From NCBI RefSeq assembly GCF_002028455.1, contig NZ_MWUM01000021.1, positions 1 to 64,000 on the forward strand: a stretch of DNA of 64,000 nucleotides. Reading direction: 5' to 3'. Positions 32,013 to 40,441 of the stretch are shown piece by piece. The notes beneath the pieces were generated by a model. That model made no database searches and was not told the origin of the DNA. It was given only the letters and a program-made list of their open reading frames with translations. The stretch is from Zoogloea sp. LCSB751 (GTDB lineage: Bacteria; Pseudomonadota; Gammaproteobacteria; Burkholderiales; Rhodocyclaceae). A program made the translations under genes and the position numbers. The first letter of the stretch is position 1. Each line of letters starts with the position of its first letter.

Positions 32013-33820
32013 TTTTCTTCCTCCTCGTGGGTCTGCAGGTGGGCGCCGGGGTCGTCGCGGGCGGTGAGCTGGCGGGCTTCGGCCAGCGCGGCGTCGAGGT
32101 CGAAGGCCGGTTCGAAGTCGAGGGACACCAGGCGCCGCTCGTAGGCCGGACGGAATTTCTGCAGGGTGTCGATGACCGGATTCGGCGCGGCGCTGCCGAG
32201 GCCGCAGTGGCTGGCGTTCTTCAGCAGGCGGTCGAGCCAGTCGATGTCGGCCAGGTCGGCCTTGGCTCCATGGCCGTCGGCCAGCTTGTCCATGAAGCCC
32301 TGCAGCAGCGAGGTGCCGACCCGGCACGGGGTGCAGAAGCCGCAGCTCTCATGGGCGAAGAAATGCACGAAGGCGCGGGCCACGTCGAAGAGGTCGCGCG
32401 TGCCGTCGAAGATCATGAAGGCGCCGGCGGTGGGCACGTCCTCGTAGGCAATGCGGCGCTGAAACTCGTAGCCGGCCAGGCACACGCCGGCCGCGCCACC
32501 GACCTGCACTGCCTGGGTGTCGCTGGCGCCGCAGTCTTCGAGGATGCGCGCGATCGGCACGCCGAAGGGATATTCGTAGATGCCGGGTTCGGCGCAGTCG
32601 CCGGAGATGGACAGCAGCTTGGTGCCGGCCGACTGGGCGGTGCCGCTGGCGGCGAAGGCCTCGCCGCCGCCGAGGGCGATCAGGCAGGTCTTGGCCAGGG
32701 TCTCGACGTTGTTCACCACCGTCGGGCGGCCCAGGTAGCCCTTGGTGACCGGGAAGGGCGGGCGGATCCGTGGCGTGCCGCGTTTGCCTTCGAGGGATTC
32801 GATCAGCGCCGTTTCCTCGCCGCACACGTAGGCGCCGGCGCCCAGGTGGATGCGGATGTCGAAGTCGAAACAGGGCTCGTGCAGGATATGGCGGCCAAGC
32901 AGGCCGGCTTCACGGCGGCGGGCCAGCACGGCCTCCAGTTGCGGCAGTAGGTAGCGGTATTCGCCGCGCAGGTACAGGAAGCCTTCCGACGCGCCGACCG
33001 CCCAGGCAGCCAGCGTCATGCCTTCGAAGACCAGGTCGGCGTAGCTGTTGAGCAGCACCCGGTCCTTGAAGGTGCCAGGCTCGCCTTCGTCGGCATTGCA
33101 GACGATGACCTTGGGTTCGCCGGATGCATTGCGTGCGCTGGCCCACTTGACTGCGGTGGCGAAGCCGGCGCCGCCGCGGCCGCGCAGGTTGGAGGTCTGG
33201 ACTTCCCGCAGCCAGCCTTCGCGGCCCATCTCGACGACCGCGCTCAGCGCCGCGCCCGGTTTCATGTCCAGGTTGAGCAGGCTGTCCTTGCGGCGGATGT
33301 TGTCGCTGATCTGGAAGTACTCGGCGGGCCACAGGTCGAGGGGGCGCTGCTGGCGGATCATCTCGGCGATCTCGTTGATGCGCCGGTGGGTCAGCTGGCC
33401 GATTGCCCGCCCATTGACGAGCATGCCCGGGCCCTGGTCGCACAGGCCGGTGCACGAGGTGGTGGCGATGCTCACCAGACCGTCCTCCGACAGCTTGCCC
33501 GGCTCGATCCACAGTTTGCGGCACAGTGCATCCATCAACTCGGCGTTGCCGAGCATGCGGTCGGTGATGTTGTCGGAAAACAGCACCCGGTAGCGGCCGA
33601 CCGGCTGCGTGTAGAGGAAGCTGTAGAAACCGGCGACCCCTTCCACCCGGCTGCGCGGAATGTGCAGGGCCTGGGCGATGTGGGTGAGGGTTGGAGCCGG
33701 GAGCCAGCCTTCGAGATCCTGGGCTTCGATCAGGATCTGCAGCAACTCGGTCGGGTAGTGGCCGTGGCGCTGCAGAATGCCGTCGAGGGCGTCGGTCGGG
33801 GTGGCAGGGAGAGCACTCAC
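32009..33820 (-). CDS. hoxF: NAD-reducing hydrogenase diaphorase subunit HoxF (NuoE-NuoF fusion)
   Basis: 603 residues. The NuoE-like part (about 1-170) contains T-S-C-T-G-L-C-D-Q-G-P. As in other HoxF proteins, the usual first Cys pair of NuoE is not seen (S-D-N-I-T-D-R-M instead). The NuoF-like part (about 175-590) has the NADH/FMN loop G-R-G-G-A-G-F, C-N-A-D-E-G-E-P-G-T and the [4Fe-4S] motif E-S-C-G-F-C-T-P-C-R. It is the NAD(H)-binding end of the enzyme and first gene of hoxFUYHW. Only 78 bases separate it from the malY-like gene upstream. No hoxI and no Hyp assembly genes are in the window, so HypA-F must be encoded elsewhere. Confidence 0.95.
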   Translation of the reverse strand: MSALPATPTDALDGILQRHGHYPTELLQILIEAQDLEGWLPAPTLTHIAQALHIPRSRVEGVAGFYSFLYTQPVGRYRVLFSDNITDRMLGNAELMDALCRKLWIEPGKLSEDGLVSIATTSCTGLCDQGPGMLVNGRAIGQLTHRRINEIAEMIRQQRPLDLWPAEYFQISDNIRRKDSLLNLDMKPGAALSAVVEMGREGWLREVQTSNLRGRGGAGFATAVKWASARNASGEPKVIVCNADEGEPGTFKDRVLLNSYADLVFEGMTLAAWAVGASEGFLYLRGEYRYLLPQLEAVLARRREAGLLGRHILHEPCFDFDIRIHLGAGAYVCGEETALIESLEGKRGTPRIRPPFPVTKGYLGRPTVVNNVETLAKTCLIALGGGEAFAASGTAQSAGTKLLSISGDCAEPGIYEYPFGVPIARILEDCGASDTQAVQVGGAAGVCLAGYEFQRRIAYEDVPTAGAFMIFDGTRDLFDVARAFVHFFAHESCGFCTPCRVGTSLLQGFMDKLADGHGAKADLADIDWLDRLLKNASHCGLGSAAPNPVIDTLQKFRPAYERRLVSLDFEPAFDLDAALAEARQLTARDDPGAHLQTHEEEEK

Positions 33821-33898
33821 AAGAACCTCCGGCTGCAGGAAGCAACGCGCCCAGTATGCGCGCCGGGAAGCCGGAATTCTTGCGCTAGATCAGGAAAT

Positions 33899-35053
33899 TC
33901 AGGAAATCACCGCGCGGCGGATGCGTACCAGGCCTTCCTCCAGGCGGGCCGGCGGGCAGCCGAAGTTGAGGCGCACGAAGCCCGGCAGCCCGAAGTCCTT
34001 GCCGTCGGACAGGCCGACACCAGCCGCTTCGAAGAAGGCGGCCACGTTGGCGATGCCGCGGGTGGCGAGGAGTTCGCGGCAGTCTATCCAGGCCAGGTAG
34101 GTGGCCTCGACGGGCGTGGTGGACAGGCCAGGCAGGCTGTTGATGACGTCCACGACGCGTGCCGCATTGGCGCGCAGGGTGTCGAGCAGGGCCTCGCGCC
34201 ATGGGCCGCAGTCACGGTAGGCGACTTCGGTGGCGACCAGCCCGAGCACATTGACGTGGGGCACGATGCCCGCCATCGCGCGCTTGTAGCGGGCGCGCAG
34301 GCCTGCGTCGGGGATGATCGCGAAGGCGCAGTACAGGGCCGGGATGTTCCATGTCTTGGACGGCGCCATCAGTGTGATGGTGCGTTTAGCCACGGACTCG
34401 TCGAGAGATGCGATGGGAATGTGCGGCTTGGCGGGATCGAGGACCAAGCCGCAGTGGATCTCGTCGGAGCAGATCACGAGATCGTGACGTTCCGCCAGCG
34501 CGGCGATGCGGCCGAGTTCGTCCCGGTCGAAAACACGGCCGACCGGGTTGTGCGGATTGCACAGCATGAACAGGCGCACGCCGTCGGCCATGGCAGCCTC
34601 GGTGCGGCTCCAGTCCCATTCCCAGCGCGTGCCGTGCTGGAGCAGCGGTGTGGTGACCAGGCGCTGCTCGAAATTGCCCGGCGCGTGCAGGAAGGGCGGA
34701 TAGACCGGCGTGGCAGTGAACACCCCGTCACCCGGCTGGCCGACCGCGCGTACCGCGACGTTGAAGCCGGTGACGACCCCTGGCAGCCACACCAGCCACT
34801 CCGGCTTGATCTGCCAGGCGTGGTCGCGGGCGATGCCGTCGATGACCGCCTCGGCAACGCTGGGCCACGGATCGGCATAGCCGAATACGCCGTGGTCGAT
34901 GCGCGTGTGGAGGGCTTCCAGTACCGCCGGCGGGGCAGCGAAGTCCATGTCCGCCACCCACATGGGAATCACGTCGCGGTCGGCGTAGCGCCGCCACTTG
35001 ATGCTGTCGGAGCCGGCACGCTCTGGGCCGGTGCTGAAGTCGAAGGTCGTCAA
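33899..35053 (-). CDS. MalY/PatB-family aminotransferase (cystathionine beta-lyase type)
   Basis: 384 residues, PLP-dependent fold type I. The family opening D-S-I-K-W-R-R-Y and I-P-M-W-V-A-D-M-D-F is present. Other conserved points are L-C-N-P-H-N-P-V-G-R, C-S-D-E-I-H and the PLP lysine in A-P-S-K-T-W-N. MalY/PatB enzymes cleave cystathionine or cysteine conjugates to release a thiol or H2S, pyruvate and ammonia. The start is TTG 35053, only 25 bases after the cysteine synthase gene, so the two form a small sulfur-amino-acid operon. Aminotransferase rather than lyase activity cannot be excluded. Confidence 0.9.
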   Translation of the reverse strand: MTTFDFSTGPERAGSDSIKWRRYADRDVIPMWVADMDFAAPPAVLEALHTRIDHGVFGYADPWPSVAEAVIDGIARDHAWQIKPEWLVWLPGVVTGFNVAVRAVGQPGDGVFTATPVYPPFLHAPGNFEQRLVTTPLLQHGTRWEWDWSRTEAAMADGVRLFMLCNPHNPVGRVFDRDELGRIAALAERHDLVICSDEIHCGLVLDPAKPHIPIASLDESVAKRTITLMAPSKTWNIPALYCAFAIIPDAGLRARYKRAMAGIVPHVNVLGLVATEVAYRDCGPWREALLDTLRANAARVVDVINSLPGLSTTPVEATYLAWIDCRELLATRGIANVAAFFEAAGVGLSDGKDFGLPGFVRLNFGCPPARLEEGLVRIRRAVIS

Positions 35054-35078
35054 GCCGGGATCTCGCTGAAGTGGAGGG

Positions 35079-36011
35079 TCAAACTTCCAGATGCTGGTAG
35101 AGCACGGTGGACAGGTAACGTTCCCCGAAGGACGGGATGATCACCACCACCAGTTTGCCGGCGTTCTCGGGGCGCTCGGCGACCTGAAGCGCGGCCCATA
35201 CGGCGGCGCCGGAGGAGATGCCGACCAGCAGGCCTTCCTCGGTGGCCAGCTTGCGGGCGGTGTCGAGGGCGGCGTCGTTGGGCACCTGCACGATCTCGTC
35301 GTAGATCGAGGTGTTGAGGATGGCCGGCACGAAGCCGGCGCCGATCCCCTGGATCGGGTGCGGGCCACGCTGACCACCGGACAGCACCGGGCTGGCGGCC
35401 GGTTCGACGGCGATGACCTTGACGTCCGGTTTGCGCTCCTTGAGCACTTCGCCGACACCGGTGATAGTGCCGCCGGTGCCGATGCCGGACACGAAGATGT
35501 CCACCTGGCCGTCGGTGTCGGCCCAGATCTCCTCGGCCGTGGTCTGGCGGTGGATGGCCGGGTTGGCGGGGTTCTCGAACTGCTGCGGGATGAAGTAGCG
35601 GGAATCGGCGGCGGCCAGTTCGGCGGCCTTCTTCAGCGCGCCGGGCATGCCTTCGGGGCCGGGGGTGAGGATCAGCTCGGCGCCGTAGGCCTTGAGCAGC
35701 AGCTTGCGCTCGCGGCTCATGGTCTCGGGCATCACGAACGCACACTTGTAGCCGCGCGCCGCACAGACCATTGCCAAGCCGATGCCGGTGTTGCCGGAGG
35801 TGGGCTCGAGGATGATGGTGTCGGGCTTGATCTTGCCGGCCGCCTCGGCGGCATCGAGCATCGCTGCGGCGATGCGGTCCTTGACGCTGTGGGCCGGGTT
35901 GAAGAACTCCAGCTTCAGCGCGAGGGTCGAGCCGTTGGCGGGAGCCAGCCGGTTGAGCTTGACGAGCGGGGTGTGGCCGACCAGTTCAGCAACGTTGTTG
36001 GCGATACGCAT
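35079..36011 (-). CDS. cysK: Cysteine synthase (O-acetylserine sulfhydrylase)
   Basis: 310 residues, PLP fold type II. It makes cysteine from O-acetylserine and sulfide. The PLP lysine lies in A-H-S-V-K-D-R (near 44). The substrate loop is T-S-G-N-T-G-I-G-L and the phosphate loop G-T-G-G-T-I-T-G. Length and the motif G-I-G-A-G-F-V-P favour CysK over CysM. AAGGAGAACCACC gives a strong RBS at ATG 36011. It is cotranscribed with the MalY-like gene; a promoter is expected in 36012-36100. Confidence 0.95.
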   Translation of the reverse strand: MRIANNVAELVGHTPLVKLNRLAPANGSTLALKLEFFNPAHSVKDRIAAAMLDAAEAAGKIKPDTIILEPTSGNTGIGLAMVCAARGYKCAFVMPETMSRERKLLLKAYGAELILTPGPEGMPGALKKAAELAAADSRYFIPQQFENPANPAIHRQTTAEEIWADTDGQVDIFVSGIGTGGTITGVGEVLKERKPDVKVIAVEPAASPVLSGGQRGPHPIQGIGAGFVPAILNTSIYDEIVQVPNDAALDTARKLATEEGLLVGISSGAAVWAALQVAERPENAGKLVVVIIPSFGERYLSTVLYQHLEV

Positions 36012-36150
36012 GGTGGTTCTCCTTGTCGGGAAAGTGGTTATTGTTTCTCTAATTCATTCTAGAGCCGTTAGCCAGCATTCCATAGATCGAAAGCGCATAT
36101 GCAAATAATTGCCAGGGTGCCTCGACAGGAGCATCGGGGCGGGTTTGCAG

Positions 36151-36172
36151 GGGGGCGAATGAATTCGCCCCC
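36151..36172. repeat. REP-like palindrome with GGGGGCGAAT arms
   Basis: Perfect 10-bp arms GGGGGCGAAT and ATTCGCCCCC flank a GA centre, between the hldC stop and the cysK promoter. It is the second copy of the element at 20951-20968, with reversed centre bases. Confidence 0.65.
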
Positions 36173-36202
36173 ACAGCAAGTAGCCCACTGCAGGGCCTGC
36201 GT

Positions 36203-36688
36203 TTACAACCGCCGGATCTTTTCGAGCAGGGCGGTGGTGGAGCGCTGATGCTCGAACGGAATCGAATGCACCGAGCCGCCGCGGGCCAGGGTTTCGGGGG
36301 CGCCGACGATGCGCTCCGGGGCCCAGTCGCCGCCCTTGACCAGTACGTCGGGCTGGCATTCGAGGATGCGGGCGATGGGCGTGTCTTCGTCGAACCAGGT
36401 GACGACATCGACACAGCCGAGGGAGGCCATTACCGCGAGGCGATCCTGCAGCGTGTTGATCGGCCGGTCGTCTCCCTTGCCCTGGCGGCGCACCGAGTCA
36501 TCGCTGTTGAGGGCGACGACCATCGCCGCGCCAAGCGCGCGGGCCTGGGCCAGGTAGGTGACGTGGCCACGATGCAGGATGTCGAAGCAGCCGTTGGTGA
36601 ACACCAGCGGGCGCGGCAGCGCGGCGATCCGTTCGCGCAGCTGGTCGGGAGGGCAGATCTTGGCTTCGAAGGTGGGGGCGGAATACAT
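36203..36688 (-). CDS. hldC: D-glycero-beta-D-manno-heptose 1-phosphate adenylyltransferase
   Basis: 161 residues, a cytidylyltransferase-like fold. The nucleotide motif T-N-G-C-F-D-I-L-H-R-G-H-V-T-Y-L (31-46) is intact, with N-S-D-D-S-V-R-R later. It is the stand-alone RfaE domain II enzyme making ADP-heptose for the LPS inner core. The kinase part (RfaE1/HldA) is not fused here, which is usual in betaproteobacteria. It lies 79 bases from the cardiolipin synthase gene upstream. Confidence 0.93.
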   Translation of the reverse strand: MYSAPTFEAKICPPDQLRERIAALPRPLVFTNGCFDILHRGHVTYLAQARALGAAMVVALNSDDSVRRQGKGDDRPINTLQDRLAVMASLGCVDVVTWFDEDTPIARILECQPDVLVKGGDWAPERIVGAPETLARGGSVHSIPFEHQRSTTALLEKIRRL

Positions 36689-36767
36689 GAGGGATGGACG
36701 GGTCGAGGTACTCGGAAGGTCTGTATGTTAGCTGCTGCCACGCTATGTGGCGCTGCGCGGACAGGGG

Positions 36768-37928
36768 TCAGTGATGGTTGCCGTAGCCGGCGAGGCCGAT
36801 CATCAGCCGCACCAGCCCGTAGGCTGCCCAGTTGAGCAGGCGTTGCAGGCGCGGTCCGCGCTGCCAGCTGGCGGCGGAGATCTCCTGTCCGCCTTCGTGG
36901 ATGGCGCGGATCAGGCAGGCGCGCAGGCGCTCGGCAAAGCCGGCGTCGCGGACCACGACGTTGGCTTCGCGTGCCAGCAGCAGGCTGAACGGGTCGATGT
37001 TGGAGGAGCCAACGGTGGCCCAGCGTCCATCGATGACGGCCACCTTGGCGTGCAGGTAGCTGCGGTGATATTCGACGATGCGCAGGCCGGCGGCCAGCAA
37101 CTGGCCGTACAGGGCGCGGGTGGCGCGGTGTTGCAAGGGGTGGTCGGCGAGTCCCTGGACCAGCAGGGTGATCATCACGCCGCGGCGGGAGGCGTCCAGC
37201 AGCGCGTGGCGAAAGCGCCTGCCGGGCAGGAAGTAGGCGTTGGCGAGGATGATCTCCCGTCGTGCACCGGCAATGCCGAGCAGGTAGGCATCCTCGATGT
37301 CGCGCCGATGGCGAATGTTGTCGCGGACCAGAAAGGCGGCCTCCACGTCGCCGCAGGGCTCCGGCGTGACGGGCGGGCTGGCCGGCAGGCGCAGGCGCTG
37401 GCGGAAGGAGGCCCAGGCCACCAGCTCCCACACGTGGCGCACGCCGGCATGGATGGGGCCGAGCAGGGGGCCTTCGACGCGCACCGCATAGTCATGGCGG
37501 GGGGCGTCGAGGCTCGGCGCCTCGTAGTCGCTGATGATGTTGATGCCGCCGACAAAGGCGACCCGACCGTCGATGACCGCCAGCTTGCGGTGCAGGCGCC
37601 GCAGCCGGCGGCGGCGCAGGGACAGGGTGCCGACTTCGCGGCGGTAGATCAGTACGGTGACGCCGGCTTCGGTCAGCGGGGTGAGCAGCTCGGCGACAAA
37701 TTCCCGGCCACCGAAGCCGTCGACCAGCAAGCGCACGGTGACGTCGCGGCCGGCGGCGCGCACCAGCGCGGCGGCGATGGACTGGCCGATATCGTCGTTG
37801 GCGAAGATGTAGGTCTCGAGGAAAACCTCGTGACGGGCGGCGTCGATGGCAGCCAGCAGGGCCGGAAAAAACTCGGTCCCGTTTTCCAGCAGGGTCAGCG
37901 CATTGCCGCGCAGCCAGGCGGTGCTCAT
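36768..37928 (-). CDS. clsB: Cardiolipin synthase B (phospholipase D family)
   Basis: 386 residues with two HKD motifs: L-H-R-K-L-A-V-I-D-G-R-V-A-F-V-G-G (near 112) and L-H-A-K-V-A-V-I-D-G-R-W-A-T-V-G-S-S-N (near 293). There is no N-terminal pair of membrane helices, which distinguishes ClsB/YbhO from ClsA. It condenses phosphatidylglycerol (or PG with PE) into cardiolipin at the inner membrane. The stop-to-start gap to the endonuclease/exonuclease/phosphatase gene is 13 bases. This matches the ybhP-ybhO (clsB) pair known in E. coli. Confidence 0.93.
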   Translation of the reverse strand: MSTAWLRGNALTLLENGTEFFPALLAAIDAARHEVFLETYIFANDDIGQSIAAALVRAAGRDVTVRLLVDGFGGREFVAELLTPLTEAGVTVLIYRREVGTLSLRRRRLRRLHRKLAVIDGRVAFVGGINIISDYEAPSLDAPRHDYAVRVEGPLLGPIHAGVRHVWELVAWASFRQRLRLPASPPVTPEPCGDVEAAFLVRDNIRHRRDIEDAYLLGIAGARREIILANAYFLPGRRFRHALLDASRRGVMITLLVQGLADHPLQHRATRALYGQLLAAGLRIVEYHRSYLHAKVAVIDGRWATVGSSNIDPFSLLLAREANVVVRDAGFAERLRACLIRAIHEGGQEISAASWQRGPRLQRLLNWAAYGLVRLMIGLAGYGNHH

Positions 37929-37941
37929 GGGGTAGCGTGGT

Positions 37942-38694
37942 TCAGCGGAGGCGGATCTGGGCGGTCAGCGGGGCGTGGTCGGAAATCTGGCTCCATGGCG
38001 TGCCGTAATGCACTTCGGCCCGGTCGACGGCAAAGCCGCGCACGTAGATGCGGTCCAGGCGCAGCACCGGCAGGGTGCTGGGAAAGCTGCGCGCAGGGCG
38101 GCCGCGGATCGACGTGAAGACTTCGGTCACGCCAAGCGGCATGGTCAGGCAGTCGTCGGCGTGGTTGCGCCAGTCGTTGAAGTCGCCGGCGATGATCAGC
38201 GGTGCGCCGTCGGGAGCCAGGGTGTCCAGGCGTTTGACCAGGGCCGCCATCTGGCGCCGCCGGCTGCCGGCGGTGAGGCCCAGATGCACGCAGACGCAAT
38301 GCACCGGCTGTGCCACGCCATCGACGCGGATCTCGCAATGGAGCAGGCCGCGGCTTTCGAAGCGGTGGTCGGAGACGTCCTGGTTGGCCTGGGACAGGAT
38401 GGGGTGGCGGCTGAGGATCGCGTTGCCGTGGTGGCCGTGGTCATACACCGCGTTGCCCCCATAGGCGGTTTGCTGCCACACGTCGTGGGCGAGGAACTCA
38501 TGCTGCGGCAGTTGCGGCCAGTCGGGGTGGCGGCTGGCGTGGCGCAGGTGCATGCCCTGGACTTCCTGCAGGAATACCACGTCGGCGCCCAGCAGGCGCA
38601 GGCGGTCGCGCAGTTCGTGGATGGCCAGGCGGCGGTTGAACTGGGAGAAGCCTTTGTGGATGTTGTAGGTGCAGATGCGCAGCGTGGTGCTCAT
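37942..38694 (-). CDS. Endonuclease/exonuclease/phosphatase-family protein (YbhP-like)
   Basis: 250 residues. Family residues are visible: T-Y-N-I-H-K-G (Asn near 10), V-F-L-Q-E-V-Q (Glu), A-G-D-F-N-D-W (Asp/Asn) and S-D-H-A-P-L (terminal Asp-His). Such enzymes cut phosphodiesters in nucleic acids or lipids. Operon linkage with clsB, as for E. coli ybhP, suggests a role in phospholipid metabolism; that is inference. No signal peptide is seen. Confidence 0.88.
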   Translation of the reverse strand: MSTTLRICTYNIHKGFSQFNRRLAIHELRDRLRLLGADVVFLQEVQGMHLRHASRHPDWPQLPQHEFLAHDVWQQTAYGGNAVYDHGHHGNAILSRHPILSQANQDVSDHRFESRGLLHCEIRVDGVAQPVHCVCVHLGLTAGSRRRQMAALVKRLDTLAPDGAPLIIAGDFNDWRNHADDCLTMPLGVTEVFTSIRGRPARSFPSTLPVLRLDRIYVRGFAVDRAEVHYGTPWSQISDHAPLTAQIRLR

Positions 38695-38761
38695 TGCGAT
38701 CTCCTTTTGTTGTGCATTCTGCGCCTGTCGCCGGCATGCTGCATCTTGCGCCGCTCCATGT

Positions 38762-38784
38762 AAAACGGCGCCCGTGGGCGCCGT
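38762..38784 (-). terminator. Terminator after nadA
   Basis: Stem ACGGCGCC/GGCGCCGT with a 4-base loop, followed on the minus strand by TTTTA, 23 bases past the nadA stop. Confidence 0.85.
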
Positions 38785-38806
38785 CGTGGGCTGACGAGGG
38801 GGACGC

Positions 38807-39907
38807 TCAGGATACCGCGAGCATGCGCTCGAGGGCGACCTTGGCCAGCGCGGCCTCGTGTTCGGGCACCGTGATGCGATTGACCACCTTGCCGTCGGCG
38901 AGGTTCTCGAGGGTCCAGGCCAGGTGCTGCGGGTCGATGCGCTGCATCGTCGAGCACATGCACACGGTGGGCGCCATGAACTGGACGATCTTGCCCTCGT
39001 GCTTCACTTCTTCGGCGAGGCGGTTCACCAGGTTCAGCTCGGTGCCGACCAGCCAGCGGGTGCCGGGGGCGGATTCCTTGACGACCTTGATGATGTACTC
39101 GGTGGAGCCGACGAAGTCGGACTGGCGGCACACTTCCAGCGCGCTCTCCGGGTGGGAGATGACCTTGCCGTCCGGGTACTGGTTGCGGAACTTGATGATG
39201 TGGGCCGGCTGGAACATCTGGTGCACCGAACAGTGGCCTTTCCACAGCAGGATCTTGGCCTTCCTGATCTGTTCGACGCTGAGGCCGCCGTATTCCTGGT
39301 CGGGATCCCACACCACCATCTCGTCGAGGGGGATGCCCTTGTTGAAGCCGGTCCACCGGCCCAGGTGCTGGTCGGGGAAGAACAGCACCTTCTCGCGCTG
39401 CTTGAAGGCCCAGTCGAGGATGGTGGGGGCGTTGGTGGAGGTGCACACGATGCCGCCGTGTTCGCCGCAGAAGGCTTTCAGGTCGGCCGCCGAGTTGATG
39501 TAGGTGACCGGCGTGATCAGCGCGTCGGGGGTGTCCAGCACCTCGGACAGCTCGCGCCAGCAGCGCTCGACCTTGGCGAGGTTGGCCATGTCGGCCATCG
39601 AACAGCCGGCGGCGAGATCGGGCAGGATGGCCTGTTGGTGCGGCTTGGACATGATGTCCGCCACTTCGGCCATGAAATGCACGCCGCAGAACACGATGTA
39701 TTCGGCGTCGGTTTCGGCGGCGAGGCGCGACAGCTTGAGGGAGTCGCCGGTCAGGTCGGCATACTGGTATACATCGGCGCGCTGGTAATGGTGGCACAGC
39801 AGTACGGCCTTGTCGCCGAGGCGGGCGCGGGCGGCGCGGATGCGCGCGTGGGCGTCGGCGTCGGCGAGGGTGTTGAAACGGTCGAAACTGATCGGTACGG
39901 CTTGCAT
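38807..39907 (-). CDS. nadA: Quinolinate synthase
   Basis: 366 residues. It condenses iminoaspartate with dihydroxyacetone phosphate to quinolinate in NAD synthesis and carries an oxygen-sensitive [4Fe-4S] cluster. Typical stretches are L-C-H-H-Y-Q-R, F-C-G-V-H-F-M-A-E-V, A-G-C-S-M-A-D and H-P-E-S-A-L-E-V. The cluster Cys are in the C-G-V-H, V-C-T-S-T-N and M-C-S-T-M-Q-R contexts. It is preceded by the rhodanese gene 18 bases away, and nadB and nadC are not in the window. It ends in a clear terminator. Confidence 0.96.
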   Translation of the reverse strand: MQAVPISFDRFNTLADADAHARIRAARARLGDKAVLLCHHYQRADVYQYADLTGDSLKLSRLAAETDAEYIVFCGVHFMAEVADIMSKPHQQAILPDLAAGCSMADMANLAKVERCWRELSEVLDTPDALITPVTYINSAADLKAFCGEHGGIVCTSTNAPTILDWAFKQREKVLFFPDQHLGRWTGFNKGIPLDEMVVWDPDQEYGGLSVEQIRKAKILLWKGHCSVHQMFQPAHIIKFRNQYPDGKVISHPESALEVCRQSDFVGSTEYIIKVVKESAPGTRWLVGTELNLVNRLAEEVKHEGKIVQFMAPTVCMCSTMQRIDPQHLAWTLENLADGKVVNRITVPEHEAALAKVALERMLAVS

Positions 39908-39925
39908 CGATTGAGTCCTGTTGGT

Positions 39926-40387
39926 TCAGCCCTGGGTCCATGGCAGGCCGGCATGGCGCCAGCCGCCGACAACGTTGCGGTGCCCGCTGGCGTCCTTGTC
40001 GCCTTCGAAGCCTTCCAGGATGTTGTAGGCATTGGTGAAGCCCGACGCCGCGGCCAGCGTGGCGGCCGCGTTGGAGCGGGCGCCGCTGCGGCACAGGAAC
40101 ATCACCAGCGCTTCCTGATCGACCTGACGCTTGAACTGGGCGAGGAAGTGCGGGTTGGGCTCATTGCCCGGGTAGAGCATCCATTCGATCTCCACCGCGC
40201 CCGGCACGCGCCCGACCCAGTCCCATTCGGCACGGGTGCGCACGTCCACGAGCTTGGCGCCGGGGGCGAGCTGCAGCACTTCCCAGGCTTCTTTGGGTGT
40301 GAGGCTTCCCGCGTAGGGAGCGCTCAGGCCGCGGCCGCGCTCCTGCGCGAGGGCAAGGGTTTCGCTTAATTTTCCCATGGCGGACAT
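39926..40387 (-). CDS. Rhodanese-like sulfurtransferase
   Basis: 153 residues, a single rhodanese domain. The active-site loop M-F-L-C-R-S-G-A-R-S places the catalytic Cys at 99. L-V-D-V-R-T-R-A-E-W is the usual upstream motif. ATG 40387 and ATG 40378 both fit; neither has a strong RBS. It probably shares a transcript with nadA, perhaps aiding Fe-S or sulfur handling (inference). It is divergent from the cation efflux gene. Confidence 0.88.
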   Translation of the reverse strand: MSAMGKLSETLALAQERGRGLSAPYAGSLTPKEAWEVLQLAPGAKLVDVRTRAEWDWVGRVPGAVEIEWMLYPGNEPNPHFLAQFKRQVDQEALVMFLCRSGARSNAAATLAAASGFTNAYNILEGFEGDKDASGHRNVVGGWRHAGLPWTQG

Positions 40388-40441
40388 CCGGCTAGAATGG
40401 CGGGCCTGCGAGTATACCCCCGGCCCTATGGGCTGCAAGTC

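Noticed and set aside
33821..33898. Sigma-54 promoter for the hox operon
   Set aside because: TGG and TTGC are present on the minus strand but only 5 bases apart instead of 8.
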